Shown here: one piece after another, positions 45,835-55,787 of the stretch | How positions within the stretch are numbered: position 1 is the first letter of the stretch | Layout of the letters: each line of letters starts with the position of its first letter | NCBI GenBank assembly: GCA_022606425.2 | Contig: JAHDVF020000251.1 | Coordinates: 310,001 to 374,000, forward strand | Source of the DNA: Lepidostoma basale | Lineage: Eukaryota > Arthropoda > Insecta > Trichoptera > Lepidostomatidae | DNA: 64,000 nt | Direction: 5' to 3' | Notes under the pieces: generated by a model | What the model was told of the DNA's origin: nothing | The model's input: only the letters and a program-made list of their open reading frames with translations | Databases searched by the model: none | Program-made: the position numbers and the translations under genes

Positions 45835-46372
45835 AATAGTTATTGGAAACAAGAATTTATCAAGCGAAAATGGCTGTTCACAATGGAGTTCTGGTCCCAA
45901 CCTTCATGTATGGAAGCGAAGCATGGAACTGGTAGAAGAAAGACTAGAGCAGAATTAATGCGGTAGAGATGAGGTCCCTAAAACGTATGTGTGGTAGAAC
46001 GATGTACGACAGAATCTCAAATGCTGATATTAAAAAGGAATGTAGAGCGAAAGAAGGTATTATGAACAAAATTATGAAAGGATCGCTGCGTTGGTTCGGA
46101 CATATGGAGCGCATGAGTGAAGAAAGAATGGTTAAAAAAAGTATACGTTAACGATGTAAATGGAACGGAGTCGAGGTAGACCGAGGAAAACATGGCATGA
46201 CCAAATTAATCAAAATTTAAAGGTTGGTCAAATCAGAAGCCGGAAGAATCGACGTGCGTGTATGACTCGCTGTATAAATGTAGAGGAAGATAGAGAGGTA
46301 TGTCAGGATAGAGTAGTGTGGCGGTCCATTCTCTCTGCCTACCCCTGCGGGGAAACGGCGTGATGGTTTGTT
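45835..46372 (+). mobile_element. LINE-A 3' fragment, longest plus-strand copy
   Basis: Plus-strand frames read VHNGVLVPTFMYGSEAW-like residues, MRSLKRMCGRTMYDRI, NKIMKGSLRWFGHMERM, RGRPRKTWHDQINQNLK and the end EVCQDRVVWRSILSAYPCGE-TA-stop. The stop TGA overlaps CGGCGTGATGG; the tail is replaced by TTGTTG. One frameshift near 46145. Confidence 0.8.
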
Positions 46373-46904
46373 GTTGTGTTGTTTTTGCTAAAAATATTAT
46401 TTAGAAGAGTTTAATAATCAATACAAATTAATTTTCGCTTTCTGATTCTGACCGCAGTTTCCCGTATCTCTTGTGTTACGTAGACATGAAAAGGTTTGTA
46501 ATTTTTCCTTTTGCCGATACAATAAAAGAACACCCAGACATATCAAACAACTTAAATTGAACCAACAAACTCGATCTAGAGTTAGTCACTCAATAATTCA
46601 GGCAATACAGACAGTGAAAAGTCTCGAAGGCGATGTTCACATTAAGTTGACAGGCAATGGAAAGAGTGAGCTCGACCAAATCACCCAGTCTGTTTAATAT
46701 AGTCGTCTCAAATTAAATTCCGTGTTTTCTGGATGGGAATAAAAAAATTATAAAATTTGTCGGTTACATTTACACATCAATACACGGTATATCTGATCAA
46801 AGGCACTTGGTTTAAAGGGGGAAAACACTTTTCGCAAATAAACGTGTACAAATGTGTTGAATGCTTTAATGAACTTTAAAATAACGCCAGAAATACGCAA
46901 CACA
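46373..46904. other. Interval without recognised features
   Basis: A 74-codon frame at 46473 and shorter ones show no family resemblance. Confidence 0.4.
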
Positions 46905-47330
46905 ATTAATTCTTCTTCTTCTTCTGATTGTAGATCTCGCGATCTGTTTATGGAGGATATCAACTTTCTTCCTGTGATGAAGACGACCAGCCTTCTCTCC
47001 ATCCTCTCCATCGACGGCCCTCTGGAGTCTCATGCATCAAGATCTTAGGAATTCTTGCTGGATCCATTATCTCGATGTGGACCCTCGAGAATCGTCTTCT
47101 CTTCCTACTCTATCCCACTATGTCTTCAATTTTGCAGGATTTGCGAATTTCTTCATTAGGTATCCTATCTCTAAGGGTTCTCCCCATAATAGGTCGCAAT
47201 GTTCTCATTTCTACGACTCTCAAGAGATGTTTGGTTCTGACAGTATCTGCTCTTGCTTCGATTCCGTAAGTCATTATGGGCCTGATGCATGTTTCTTGAA
47301 CAATGGTGTTAAACTCCATATTAAATAATT
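46905..47330 (-). mobile_element. LINE 3' fragment with (GAA)n tail
   Basis: The minus-strand frame reads NTIVQETCIRPIMTYGIEAR, TKHLLRVVEMRTLRPIMGRT and LRDRIPNEEIRKSCKIEDI, a non-LTR C-terminal region. Its tail is AAGAAGAAGAAG at 46917. Upstream it is fused to MPFSNNIIKRLENRHFHS, which belongs to fold-back sequence (47330-47400). Confidence 0.65.
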
Positions 47331-47404
47331 TATACGAATGAAAATGTCTGTTTTCTAGACGTTTTATTATATTATTTGAGAATGGCATATTTCGTTTTTC
47401 AAAT

Positions 47405-47600
47405 GCATTAAGATCGGAGGGAAGGTGCAGCGTGGGTAGACCGTGGCTTCTATGGCTGGACAGTGTTTTGAAGGACCTACAATTATCCAGAGTCAGACCA
47501 GAATGTAAGTCCAGGGTTCAGGATAGAGTCAGCTGAAGAAATGTTTTGGAGGCGGCCGAGGTCCACCCAGGACTGTATAGCCCGAGAGAAGAAGAATTAT
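47405..47600 (+). mobile_element. LINE 3' end fragment
   Basis: AGGGAAGGTGCAGCGTGG, GGACAGTGTTTTGAAGGACC, GTCCACCCAGGACTGTATAG and a GAGAAGAAGAA end look like the terminus of another non-LTR family. Too broken to assign. Confidence 0.4.
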
Positions 47601-47784
47601 GTATTATAAATATAAATTTAAAAAACATACACTGAATAAGGATTTCTATTATACAAATCATTCTTGGAAAATTGTTAACGCAACGTGCTATTAAATTATA
47701 TTTAAAAAGAAATAAAAGCTCATTAATAAATGGTCGAAAATAATAGAATCAAATAATATAGACCAAAAACTGAGAATACTCCTC

Positions 47785-48245
47785 ATCAAGACCTATGTAT
47801 GGAGTGTCTTGATGTACGGCTGCGAGACATGGTGCCTATCCGAAAGGGATAAGCGGAGACTAGAGGCTTTTGAGATGTGGTCCTATAGAAGACTCCTTGG
47901 AATTTCCTGGAGAGACCACATCACGAATGAGGAAGTTCTTCAAGGAATCGAAGGAGGAAGGCACCTGCTCAGACCTTGTCCGAAAGGCGTGCAAGATGGA
48001 TCGGCCATGTAATACGTCAAGAAGGTCTCTTGCATGCCATAATGGAGGGTATGATCGAGGGGACAAACTCTAGGGGACGCCCACGCCGAGAGTACCTGGA
48101 GGACCTGTTGGTGGACGTACGCTGCTCATCATATGCAGATCTCAAAAGAGTCGCACAAGACAGGGAAAAATGGAAGAGAATAATGGAGGAAATTGCTGCA
48201 AACCAATCCCAGGATTGAAACCAGAGAAGAAGAGAATAAATGGAA
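47785..48245 (+). mobile_element. LINE-B 3' fragment, uninterrupted copy
   Basis: Plus-strand frames read MMYGCETWCLSERDKRR, LEAFEMWSYRRLLGISW, RRARWIGHVIRQEGLLHAIM and SRGRPRREYLEDLLVDVR, ending KRIMEEIAANQSQD-stop. It is the reference for placing the insertion in the 5375-6060 copy. Confidence 0.75.
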
Positions 48246-48895
48246 GAAGGGTCGGATCACAACTGAACCCACATTCACGAGAGCAGTAACCAAACATTAT
48301 ATCCTTAACTACTAGGTCTCGTTATCGTGTAGAAAAAATGAAAACACAATATGATTGTTCCTTTTTCAAATGAACGATAAAATCAAAATTCTAGCGATGC
48401 GATTGCCGCCTAAATCGTCCTTTGCTGTTACGACATAACACACGAATGCCGATAGTGGCGATCCCGTTAGTGTATCGGAAGAAGACTCGCACGACGGGAA
48501 TTAAAATAGAACCGGGTCAACAAAATGTCGTTCACTAATTCAGAGAGAGCGCCCCGCGATGGAAAGGTCGGAAAATATCGATTGGATTCGCAGCACAGTC
48601 GTAAACTGCTTAATATTTAATGGCTTGGCTATTAGATAATCCAAATGCCACTACGTGTCTCATCAATAACAAATATATCGAATTTTACTAGTCCGCCGTG
48701 GGTTATTACTTGTGAGAAGTAGTTACCGCAGACTTGTGAATTTTTGATACCCATTACATACATACACCCATCCCAGAGTGTCACAAAATATATACTTTGA
48801 TTTCACCGATATTTTTGTCTCGACTGAACAGATCTTTTCGTAGGAGTCGATAGATTATATCTGCGTCTTTTTATGCTAGTGGTAGACATCTTCAC
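48246..48895. other. Interval without recognised features
   Basis: No element ends or gene-like frame found. Confidence 0.4.
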
Positions 48896-48956
48896 TTAAC
48901 CCTTACAACTCTTTTGTCGAATGCCAGCCGACATCGCTATATGTAGGCTACAACTC

Positions 48957-49205
48957 GACGACCTTCGTGGCAGAGTGGTTACAAGCTCTAACTTCCATGC
49001 CGAAGGTCCTGGGTTCGATTCCCGGTGATGGCAGTGTGATTGTCACACTGTCTTTGGTCTGGTGTAGAATTCACGTGACAGTAAAATTGCGATAGATTGG
49101 CTACCTATCATATGTCACGAGAATCAATATAATAGCTAAAAAATAAAAATTTTATACAGTAATTGGGTCCAAACGACCTGTTGTGTACATAAACAAAATA
49201 AATAA
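48957..49205 (+). mobile_element. tRNA-derived SINE inside the piggyBac element
   Basis: A-box-like GTGGCAGAGTGGTTACAAG, B box GGTTCGATTCC and a body with TGTCTTTGGTCTGGTGTAG end in AAATAAATAAAAAAAA. It is the longest of three copies in the window and shows the family head and A-rich tail. Confidence 0.75.
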
Positions 49206-49408
49206 AAAAAACTCAGTTGTCGGCTGGCGGCCGACAAGATAAGACTTGCGCGCGCGGTGTACTTTCGCGCGCAAAACTTGACACGTGTCATTGTTTCTTG
49301 TGATTATTCGTTTAAAAAAACATTTAATTTCACGTTTTAATAAGATTTTGACTGTTTTTCGTTTTTATTTTACTATAAAATAATCCTTGCAAATTCACAT
49401 AACCTAAA

Positions 49409-49627
49409 ATGGCTGAAACTTCGCGTGATACGTCTTGCAGAGGAGCAATTAGATACACAGTACAATCTTTAGACAAAGGTTCTAAAGATTGTACTGTGTG
49501 CAGTAACAGAAAGATTCCAGGGGGAAGACGGGAAACAGTGTGGTTTTGTGAGGCCTGTTCCAGAAAACCTGGTCTCCATCCTGGAGTTTGTTTTAAAAAG
49601 TACCATACTATGCAAAACTATAAGTAG
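49409..49627 (+). CDS. PiggyBac transposase cysteine-rich domain, stand-alone ORF
   Basis: A 72-residue frame with its own ATG: MAETSRDTSCRGAIRY, then CTVCSNRKIPGGRRETVWFC, EACSRKPGLHPGVCF and KKYHTMQNYK. The pattern CxxC, FCxxC, PGLHPxxCFxxYHT is that of the C-terminal zinc-binding domain of piggyBac transposases, which binds the transposon ends. The nuclease domain (DDD) is absent, so it could not transpose anything by itself. It could in principle bind ends and act as a competitor. The frame is free of stops and placed where an internally deleted copy would leave it; whether it is expressed is unknown. A 19-bp-arm hairpin lies within the frame. Confidence 0.65.
   Translation: MAETSRDTSCRGAIRYTVQSLDKGSKDCTVCSNRKIPGGRRETVWFCEACSRKPGLHPGVCFKKYHTMQNYK
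49455..49499. repeat. 19-bp perfect hairpin within the piggyBac ORF
   Basis: Arms ACACAGTACAATCTTTAGA and its exact complement flank CAAAGGT. It may have arisen when the internal deletion formed. Confidence 0.85.
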
Positions 49628-49783
49628 TCCACAATGTTTTATGTAAATTGTTTTTTATTTGAAGAATAAATCATTACAAATGAATTTTTAACGATTTTTT
49701 TATCAATAAAAATATTTTGACATTATTTAAATTAGAGTTGGCTGACAAACAATATCAAAAAATAATGGAGCGGTAAGGGTTAA

Positions 49784-50637
49784 TGTCTGAGCAAAACCAG
49801 ACTTTGTTTAATCAGGGGTCAAATATACGGGATATCGGAATACGTTTTTACATATAAAAAATAGATAGTTAATAAATTTTAAAATCAAATTTTTTTGTAC
49901 CGTCGCATATTACATATATTAAAATCGGAAAAGCAATGAGAAAGTTCTCAGCATCATGTAAAAACTGAAGAAACTCATATCTAAGATAATGGACACATAA
50001 CACGAGGAAAAAAGTACCGGTTTTTGCGACATAAGAAAGCAAATTTAGGGTAAAAGAAAAAACCGTTCTTTTTGTCTCTAAAATTTTCGGGTAAAAGAAA
50101 AATAACGATTGTTTCATTTAAAATATAATACGAATTTGGTTTTGGATTGCCAACCTTATGTCAAAGGCATAAAAATAAAAAGACATGATTCCCTAACACA
50201 AAAAAACGATTTAATCACATTATGAGAAATAACAAGCAACGTACTGTCATTATGAGTGCGATAACTTGGGGTTAGCTGATACCTCATCTTTTCGTTTTTT
50301 TTTATTATGAAGAAGATTATTCCTTCAAAGCATCGTAACTGTCGTTGTAGAACCTTCATGTGTTTTTTACTAATCTGAGGTTTAAAATTTAGCATTTAAT
50401 CACATAAATGTTATATGTGCAACAAAACCACTATCTTTATTACGCTGAGATAAACTTTTGTTTCATAAACTTTACACGAATGATAACAATACATGTTTCA
50501 ATATGCACCAAAGTACTTATAACGCAATAAGTTTATCATAGTTTTTATAACGAATTCAAATGTCGTGCGAACTCATACAGTCTCTTTTAAATAATCCATT
50601 GTTTTGGCGGAAACACTTTGATATTTCAACATAATTA
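49784..50637. other. AT-rich interval, nothing recognised
   Basis: Minus-strand frames at 49869 and 50156 (about 80 codons each) are low-complexity and show no family resemblance. Confidence 0.4.
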
Positions 50638-50698
50638 ACTGTTTAATTGAAACACTGTTATAATATCACAATTGATTTAATTTATATGAAATTGTCTT

Positions 50699-50734
50699 GA
50701 TAGCTGTTTCGCTAACTAATGTTAACATCATCAG
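50699..50734 (-). ncRNA. Hammerhead-ribozyme-like core, left arm
   Basis: Minus strand: CTGATGA, a six-pair stem II (GTTAAC/GTTAGC with one wobble, loop ATTA), GAAA, then CAGCTAT and C. The canonical boxes are intact. Stem III ACA..UAU has one mismatch. Confidence 0.5.
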
Positions 50735-50806
50735 GTGTCATAATCAACTGATACAAATAAAAAGTAGATTATTGGGTAAGTAAATAAAATTAACTGATTG
50801 TAACAC

Positions 50807-50842
50807 CTGATGATGCTAATATTGGTTAGCGAAAGAGCTGTC
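50807..50842 (+). ncRNA. Hammerhead-ribozyme-like core, right arm
   Basis: Plus strand: CTGATGA, six-pair stem II (GCTAAT/GTTAGC, loop ATTG, one wobble), GAAA, then GAGCTGT and C at 50842 as the cleavage-site base. Stem III (consensus ACA..UGU) has one substituted base. Stem I pairing is short and interrupted. Confidence 0.5.
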
Positions 50843-50881
50843 GCGACAATTTTATAAAAATTAAATCAATAGTGGTATAAT

Positions 50882-51130
50882 CAGTGGCAGTACTCCCATA
50901 GAAGCCCAGAAGCCCGGCTTGCGTAAGAAATTTTGAATCAAAACCCCCAAATGTAAGTAATCATGCCCCTGCATAAATCAACAACCCACCAAATCACCAT
51001 CCAAGAATGTTCCCATCAGACGTAAGAGGAATAGCCCCAAGAGCTGAACCTCTGTAAGCCAGAAGAGGTTTTGATTAAAAATTTCTTACGCAAGCCGGGC
51101 TTCTGGGCTTCTATGGGAGTACCGCCACTG
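50882..51130. mobile_element. MITE with long inverted repeats (hAT-like ends)
   Basis: Arms of about 62 bp beginning CAGTGGCAGTACTCCC and inverted CAGTGGCGGTACTCCC. Flanks GGTATAAT and GCATATAAT could be a mutated 8-bp duplication. The CAGTGGC start and 8-bp TSD suggest hAT. Confidence 0.65.
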
Positions 51131-51564
51131 GCATATAATCACAGTGTTTCAATCAAACAGTCGGTATCTTTTAAAGTAAACAAAAAATAGTCATAATAAT
51201 TTATGCAAAACCTTAATAAAATCTCTAAAAAAATTAAGAAAAAATATTATATAATGTATGTTGCAACATTCTAGTTTTCTATAAACATGTTACGGAAATA
51301 TTTCATTCATTATTCAATCATTTTAATTTCGATCTAATATATTTAGTAGAACACTTTTTTGTTTCTCATTGAAATCTGAAAAAAAGTATGGAGATTAAAC
51401 GTAAATGATGTCCACATTCATTGTAAATATATAATTTAGTATCGAGTAACATTAATAATTGTATAACTATAATAATACAAGCCACATATATTTTTTAAAT
51501 GTTGCAATTTTGTAAAACTCTGTAATATTATTATACAATTAAAAGGAAAGGTGTACCGAACAGT

Positions 51565-52226
51565 CGCACACTGGATCCATTTGGCAAAAACATAGACATA
51601 GGGGTCGAACTCCGAATTTTGCCCTGATTTTTTTTTAAATTAGGTCCTCTGTGTGATTCCAAACCTTTTTTGTCTCTTAACTTTTTTTATATAACTGCTA
51701 ATTTCCAAGAAAAAAATGTTGTTTTTTTTGTATGAAGCAAAACTGATTTTTGCAATTATTTCGGAATCATGTGGATACGTCAAAACCAAACTTAGTAAGG
51801 ATTATAGAGGGCATAATCTTCTACATTACTTGTTACGACATCTATGTATGTCGTATCTAACAAAAAATCCGAAACCACTTTATACTCGTAACAATTAATT
51901 AAAATTTATAATGTCTGCTGCTTTTAAACGGGCAGAAATATGAAGTAGACGTCGTAACAAGTAATGTAGAAGATTATGCCCTCTATAATCCTTACTAAGT
52001 TTGGTTTTGACGTATCCACATGATTCCGAAATAATTGCAAATATCAGTTTTGCTTCATACAAAAAAACAAAAAAAAAATTCGTGGAAATTAGCAGTTCTA
52101 TCAAAAAAAGTTAAAAGACAAAAAAGGTTTGGAATCACACAAAGGATCTAATTTTTAAAAATCAGGGCAAAATTCTGAGTTCGACCCCTATGTCCATGTT
52201 TTTGCCAGTTTTGGATCCAGTGTGCG
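51565..52226. repeat. Large palindrome, 275-bp arms
   Basis: Arms 51565-51839 and 51951-52226 are inverse copies, about 90-95% alike by eye, with ends CGCACACTGGATCC / GGATCCAGTGTGCG and a 111-bp spacer. No transposase. It could be a fold-back DNA transposon. Confidence 0.85.
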
Positions 52227-52660
52227 TCGTAAGACTTGCTATGCTCTACAGATCGGAATGCTGGGCCGCAAGGCGACAAGAAGAACAGAGGCTACACGTA
52301 GCAGAAATGAAAATGCTGAGGTGGGCCGCCGGGGTTACGATGCTGGATAAAGCTAGAAATGAGCACATCAGAGGTAGCCTAAAAGTCGCTCCCATAGCGG
52401 AAAAGACTAGGGACTGCGGTGGTACGGCCATGTGAGCAGGAGGGACAATGAATACATCGTTCACAAGGTCCTGAATCTGGAAGATGGAAGGAGGGGACCG
52501 GGTCGGTCACGTGCAACGTGGATGTCCACAGTTAGGAAAGACCTGAAAGCGCTGGGACTGGACAGCCAGATGACCCTGTATCGCGAGACTTGGCGGAGCC
52601 GTATTGGGAGAGCCGACCCCAAATAACGGGAAATTTATAAAGTAAATAAATAAATGGCTA
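52227..52660 (+). mobile_element. RTE-clade LINE 3' fragment
   Basis: Frames read VRLAMLYRSECWAARRQ, LHVAEMKMLRWAAGVTML, KARNEHIRGSLKVAPIAEK and, after a frameshift near 52432, SRRDNEYIVHKVLNLEDGRR, GPGRSRATWMSTVRKDLKAL and WRSRIGRADPK-stop. This is the classic RTE C-terminus, followed by AAATAAATAAATGG. It starts exactly at the end of the palindrome. Confidence 0.75.
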
Positions 52661-52769
52661 AGCGAAAGAAGATGAAGAAGACTCTGTAATCTTTATTACC
52701 TGTTTTGATTTTGAAACACTGTTATAATACGTATCACATTGTATTAATTGATTTCTATTAAATTGTCGC

Positions 52770-52805
52770 GACAAATGTTTCGGTAACCTATGTAGGCATC
52801 CTCAG
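52770..52805 (-). ncRNA. Hammerhead-ribozyme-like core
   Basis: Minus strand: CTGAGGA (fits CUGANGA), a degenerate stem II, GAAA, then CATTTGT and C. Stem III ACA/UGU with a UU loop is perfect in this copy. Downstream GCGACAATTT is shared with the other copies. Confidence 0.4.
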
Positions 52806-52809
52806 GCGT

Positions 52810-53010
52810 TCTTCTTCTTCTTTTTGTCCTGTCACACCTCCGTGGTGTATAGGGGCTCAAGGAATCTCCTTCACCCATGCCTAACATCATCCCAAGTGAG
52901 GCCTGCTGCTTTAACCTCGTCCTGCAGGGCTCTTCTCCAGGTGGCTCTAGGTCTGCCTCGCTTCCTTTTTCAAGTGCTCCAGCCTGGTGCTCCCTGAGCG
53001 ATGCAGGTCA
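52810..53010 (-). mobile_element. LINE 3' fragment with (GAA)n tail, nested
   Basis: Plus strand TTCTTCTTCTTTTTGTCC, CTCCGTGGTGTATAGGGGC and GGTCTGCCTCGCTTCC is the antisense of a LINE C-terminal block, inserted in the loop of the fold-back module. Confidence 0.45.
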
Positions 53011-53119
53011 TCAGGTGTTTCAAACAAATAATTTCTTTTAACAGCTGTCGCGACAATTTCATATAAATTACATAAATCAATTATGATATTATAAGTGTTT
53101 CAAATTAAACAGTTAATAT

Positions 53120-54200
53120 AAATAAAACTGTTATGTCAATTCGTGTCTCATAGTTTGTTATTAATAAACTATGCATGCTCGCTAGATTTGATCAAATATA
53201 ATTACAAAAAAATTCTACCGTTATGTGTAATATCTTGAAGAGGGTTAGCTACAAACAACTAAAGATACAACTATATAGAACTCTTTGATAGTAAAAGATA
53301 CGACTTTGTGATAATATCTTAAGATGTATTAATATATATTTTACAAAAAGGTTTATTGTGCAGTGGTGCAGTTCACTTTATAAAGCCAAAACAGTAAAGT
53401 ACGAGCATCTTCCGACTCTAAGAATTTACCAAGCGTGAAAATGTTCGACTGCTGAGTGAAACCCATTTAAAAAAGTACGTTTCTCCTTTGTAGTTTAATC
53501 AAAAATTAAACGAGACTGACGCACATTCAGTGGTCCCATAAATCTGTAAAGATCTTGTTAATTAATCATCTGATGAATTTTTCTTGTCATGTTTCGTTTA
53601 GGGCCGCGTTCATTCGGAAAACGAAAAACCATCCCGCAGTGAACCCGATTCTGTACCACGTGACCTTAATTGGTTCCATAACGCTCCGATGGATGGCGCT
53701 GTTTTCCATAATGTTGCAATCGCTTCGTTTCCCGCGCGAACGGAGGCGAGAGTGTACATTCGATGCATTTTCTTTTTCAAACAAAGAACTTCAATTCGAA
53801 TTTAAATTTGAATTTTCAGAGTACGCCAAATGAAAGTATACACGTATGCAAAGGGAAAACCAGTTCACAGACTTTCTTTCACAATCTAAATAAGCCCGTA
53901 AACATAGTAATCCAGGGCGTAGAAATGACTTGAATCACCTTATAAGATAACAGCAATACCTTAGAAGATCCATACAGGCTTTACTCGGCGAGAGAGATTT
54001 TAGTTTTGGGAAATACGAAAAAATACATTTATTTAATAATAATAATATATTTTCTAAGAAAAAGGTCAAACTTATTAATGGACCATAAATAAAAGCAAAT
54101 AGAATGCGAATGATTTACATTATTTCTATATTACGAGTACATATGGATAATGCTTTTTAAAATACTAATAGTGACATTATTCAATATTCAAACTTCAATA
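53120..54200. other. Interval without recognised features
   Basis: A 92-codon frame at 53555 overlaps a 65-codon antisense frame. Neither resembles a known family. Confidence 0.4.
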
Positions 54201-54500
54201 ACTTTTTGAAAGTATACTTTTTTTGCACTTTTCACAAACATGTTTTGGGACACAGAAGCCTTTCCTTAGTGTAGAGTGAGAAAGGCAGAAAATACAATAT
54301 TTTCAATAAGTCATTCAAATGCGAATCCACATCACAAAGTGATTGCGAGTATAGAAGAAAGTATTTTTTTATTAAAAAATGAAAACTTTCCAATTCTCTA
54401 ACCGACGTTTCGGAGATCGTTGCAATCTCTTTATTCAAGGTTTTCTGAAACTCAGACCTGACGAGGTGCGAGCACAACGTTTTTGCTGAGGTCGAAACTT
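54201..54500 (-). repeat. Possible Penelope-like terminal sequence
   Basis: Minus strand TGAATAAAGAGATTGCAACG, ATCTCCGAAACGTCGG reads like a degenerate hammerhead core: stem II GAGAT/ATCTC and GAAA are present, but box I is altered. An 81-codon frame spans it (FQKTLNKEIATISETSVREL), as often happens when such motifs are translated. Confidence 0.35.
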
Positions 54501-55554
54501 AGCTGATCCTCAAGCCAACCGTCTCGACCGGACAATTGCATTTATATATATAAACTTCCTATGTTACCTTCCCTATTCCACATATTAAATAACTTTCCTT
54601 CTTTCCCCCATCCTGCATTTTGTCTCCGTCCTCCTTTCTGTGCCTCCTGCTGTGCATTATTTTCTTTATATTATTTCTCTAACATATTTATGTAAATATC
54701 AAGTGTGTATTTCTTTTGATGTTGTATTGCTATGTGTGTACAGCGGGACATCGAGGGAGAGTAGCGTAGCTTAAATGTGGTCTGAGTCCCCCGTGGTTGC
54801 AAATAAACATATATATATTTTTTTTTTAACGTAAGTCCCGCGTGGATGGGGGACAGGCCTAAGGAGTGCACGAGTGAAGCTGAAGAAAGGCGCCGCTGCG
54901 CCTATAACAGCTTCGGATAAGCGGAGGGAGCCCTCTATGGCTCGGATCAAAAAAATTCAAGGTAAGAGGATAGTGGTGATCAGCTGGTATGCTACCCTAC
55001 GATATCGACACCGACTGTGAAAATCTAAAAAATGTAAGTAAAAAGTTTTATTTCTTAAAAAAATGTTAATTTTTGGATAAATAAAATAATCGCATAGGAC
55101 AAAAAAAACATTTTGATTTTTTAAAGTGAAGCACATGCCCAAAAATACGTTTAAACGAAGTATCCTTCTTGCTATTAGGCTAGTAAGTTATTTGGAGGGA
55201 GGCCAAAACATTCCCGCGACTGCCGCGATGTACTACATTGACCTCACGAAGAGAAAATGAGACGGAAGTCGGAATATTACAAATTGGGCCAAACGCTTGT
55301 ACCCGCTGGCATACGCGATGCATGCAGCGTGAAGACGTATAACGCGAATTTATTATTGTCAAACGGCATAATCAAGAAGTTCGACTCGAATCAGTCATAC
55401 TGCGGATGTCCGCATCTGCTGTGCTGAAGGTGTTGAGGTAGGCAACGGGCAGATACTCGATAACTGTATCGGGTATCTGTCTAGTGCAACGGTTCTCAAA
55501 ATTTTTGCCGACGGAACACATCTGAAACACTTAACATTTTACGGAGCCGTAAAA
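54501..55554. other. Interval with a GC-richer patch at 54830-54960
   Basis: GTAAGTCCCGCGTGGATGG, GGCGCCGCTGCGCCTATAAC and GAGGGAGCCCTCTATGGC stand out from the AT-rich surroundings. It is followed by GTGGTGATCAGCTGG. It may be the end of an unrecognised element. Confidence 0.3.
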
Positions 55555-55664
55555 TAAGAAAAGCGAAACCTGCATTTTGCCAGTTGGTACTTATGGTCTT
55601 GAAACTGTTACATTGTCCAAACAATGTGCCGAAAAACTACGAGTGACCCAAAGAACCATGGAAA
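55555..55664 (+). mobile_element. LINE-E-like fragment
   Basis: AAACCTGCATTTTGCCAG, TTGGTACTTATGGTCTTG and GAACCATGGAAAGAGC match 30205-30250 and the start of the LINE-E blocks. Confidence 0.5.
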
Positions 55665-55760
55665 GAGCTACACATTTGTATTAGAGATCTCATTTCTACT
55701 GCGTTTATTTTACGTTCATCCTTTTTTGCCAGTTCCATGCTTCGCTTCCAAACATAAATT
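55665..55760 (-). mobile_element. LINE-A internal fragment
   Basis: AGAGATCTCATTTCTACTGC, TTTGCCAGTTCCATGCTTCG and CCAAACATAAA match the MRSL-to-YGSEAW region on the minus strand. No tail. Confidence 0.6.
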
Positions 55761-55787
55761 CTCAAGTAAAATGTGAAAAATATAAAT

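Larger units (their letters stand above)
48900..49779 (+). mobile_element. PiggyBac-type element, internally deleted
   Basis: Flanked by TTAA at 48896-48899 and 49780-49783. The ends are CCCTTACAACTC and, inverted, CCCTTACCGCTC. Near the left end a GCCAGCCGACA word and the palindrome GTCGGCTGGCGGCCGAC lie on either side of a nested SINE. Only the cysteine-rich C-terminal coding part remains (49409-49627). Confidence 0.75.
50638..51161. repeat. Fold-back module with two hammerhead-like cores and a nested MITE
   Basis: The left arm (AACTGTTTAATTGAAACAC) and right arm (GTGTTTCAATCAAACAGT) are inverse copies. Each contains a hammerhead-like core facing outward. A 249-bp MITE is inserted in the right arm. 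The layout suggests Penelope-like terminal repeats in inverted orientation. Confidence 0.6.
52700..53119. repeat. Fold-back module of the 50.7-kb family, split by a LINE piece
   Basis: Left arm CTGTTTTGATTTTGAAACAC, right arm GTGTTTCAAATTAAACAG, both with TGTCGCGACAATTT. The centre is replaced by LINE sequence at 52810-53010. Confidence 0.55.

Noticed and set aside
48957..49030. tRNA gene suggested by A and B boxes
   Set aside because: The boxes are the head of a SINE shared with 18913 and 45367; the sequence continues into a common body and A-rich tail, and the acceptor stem does not close.
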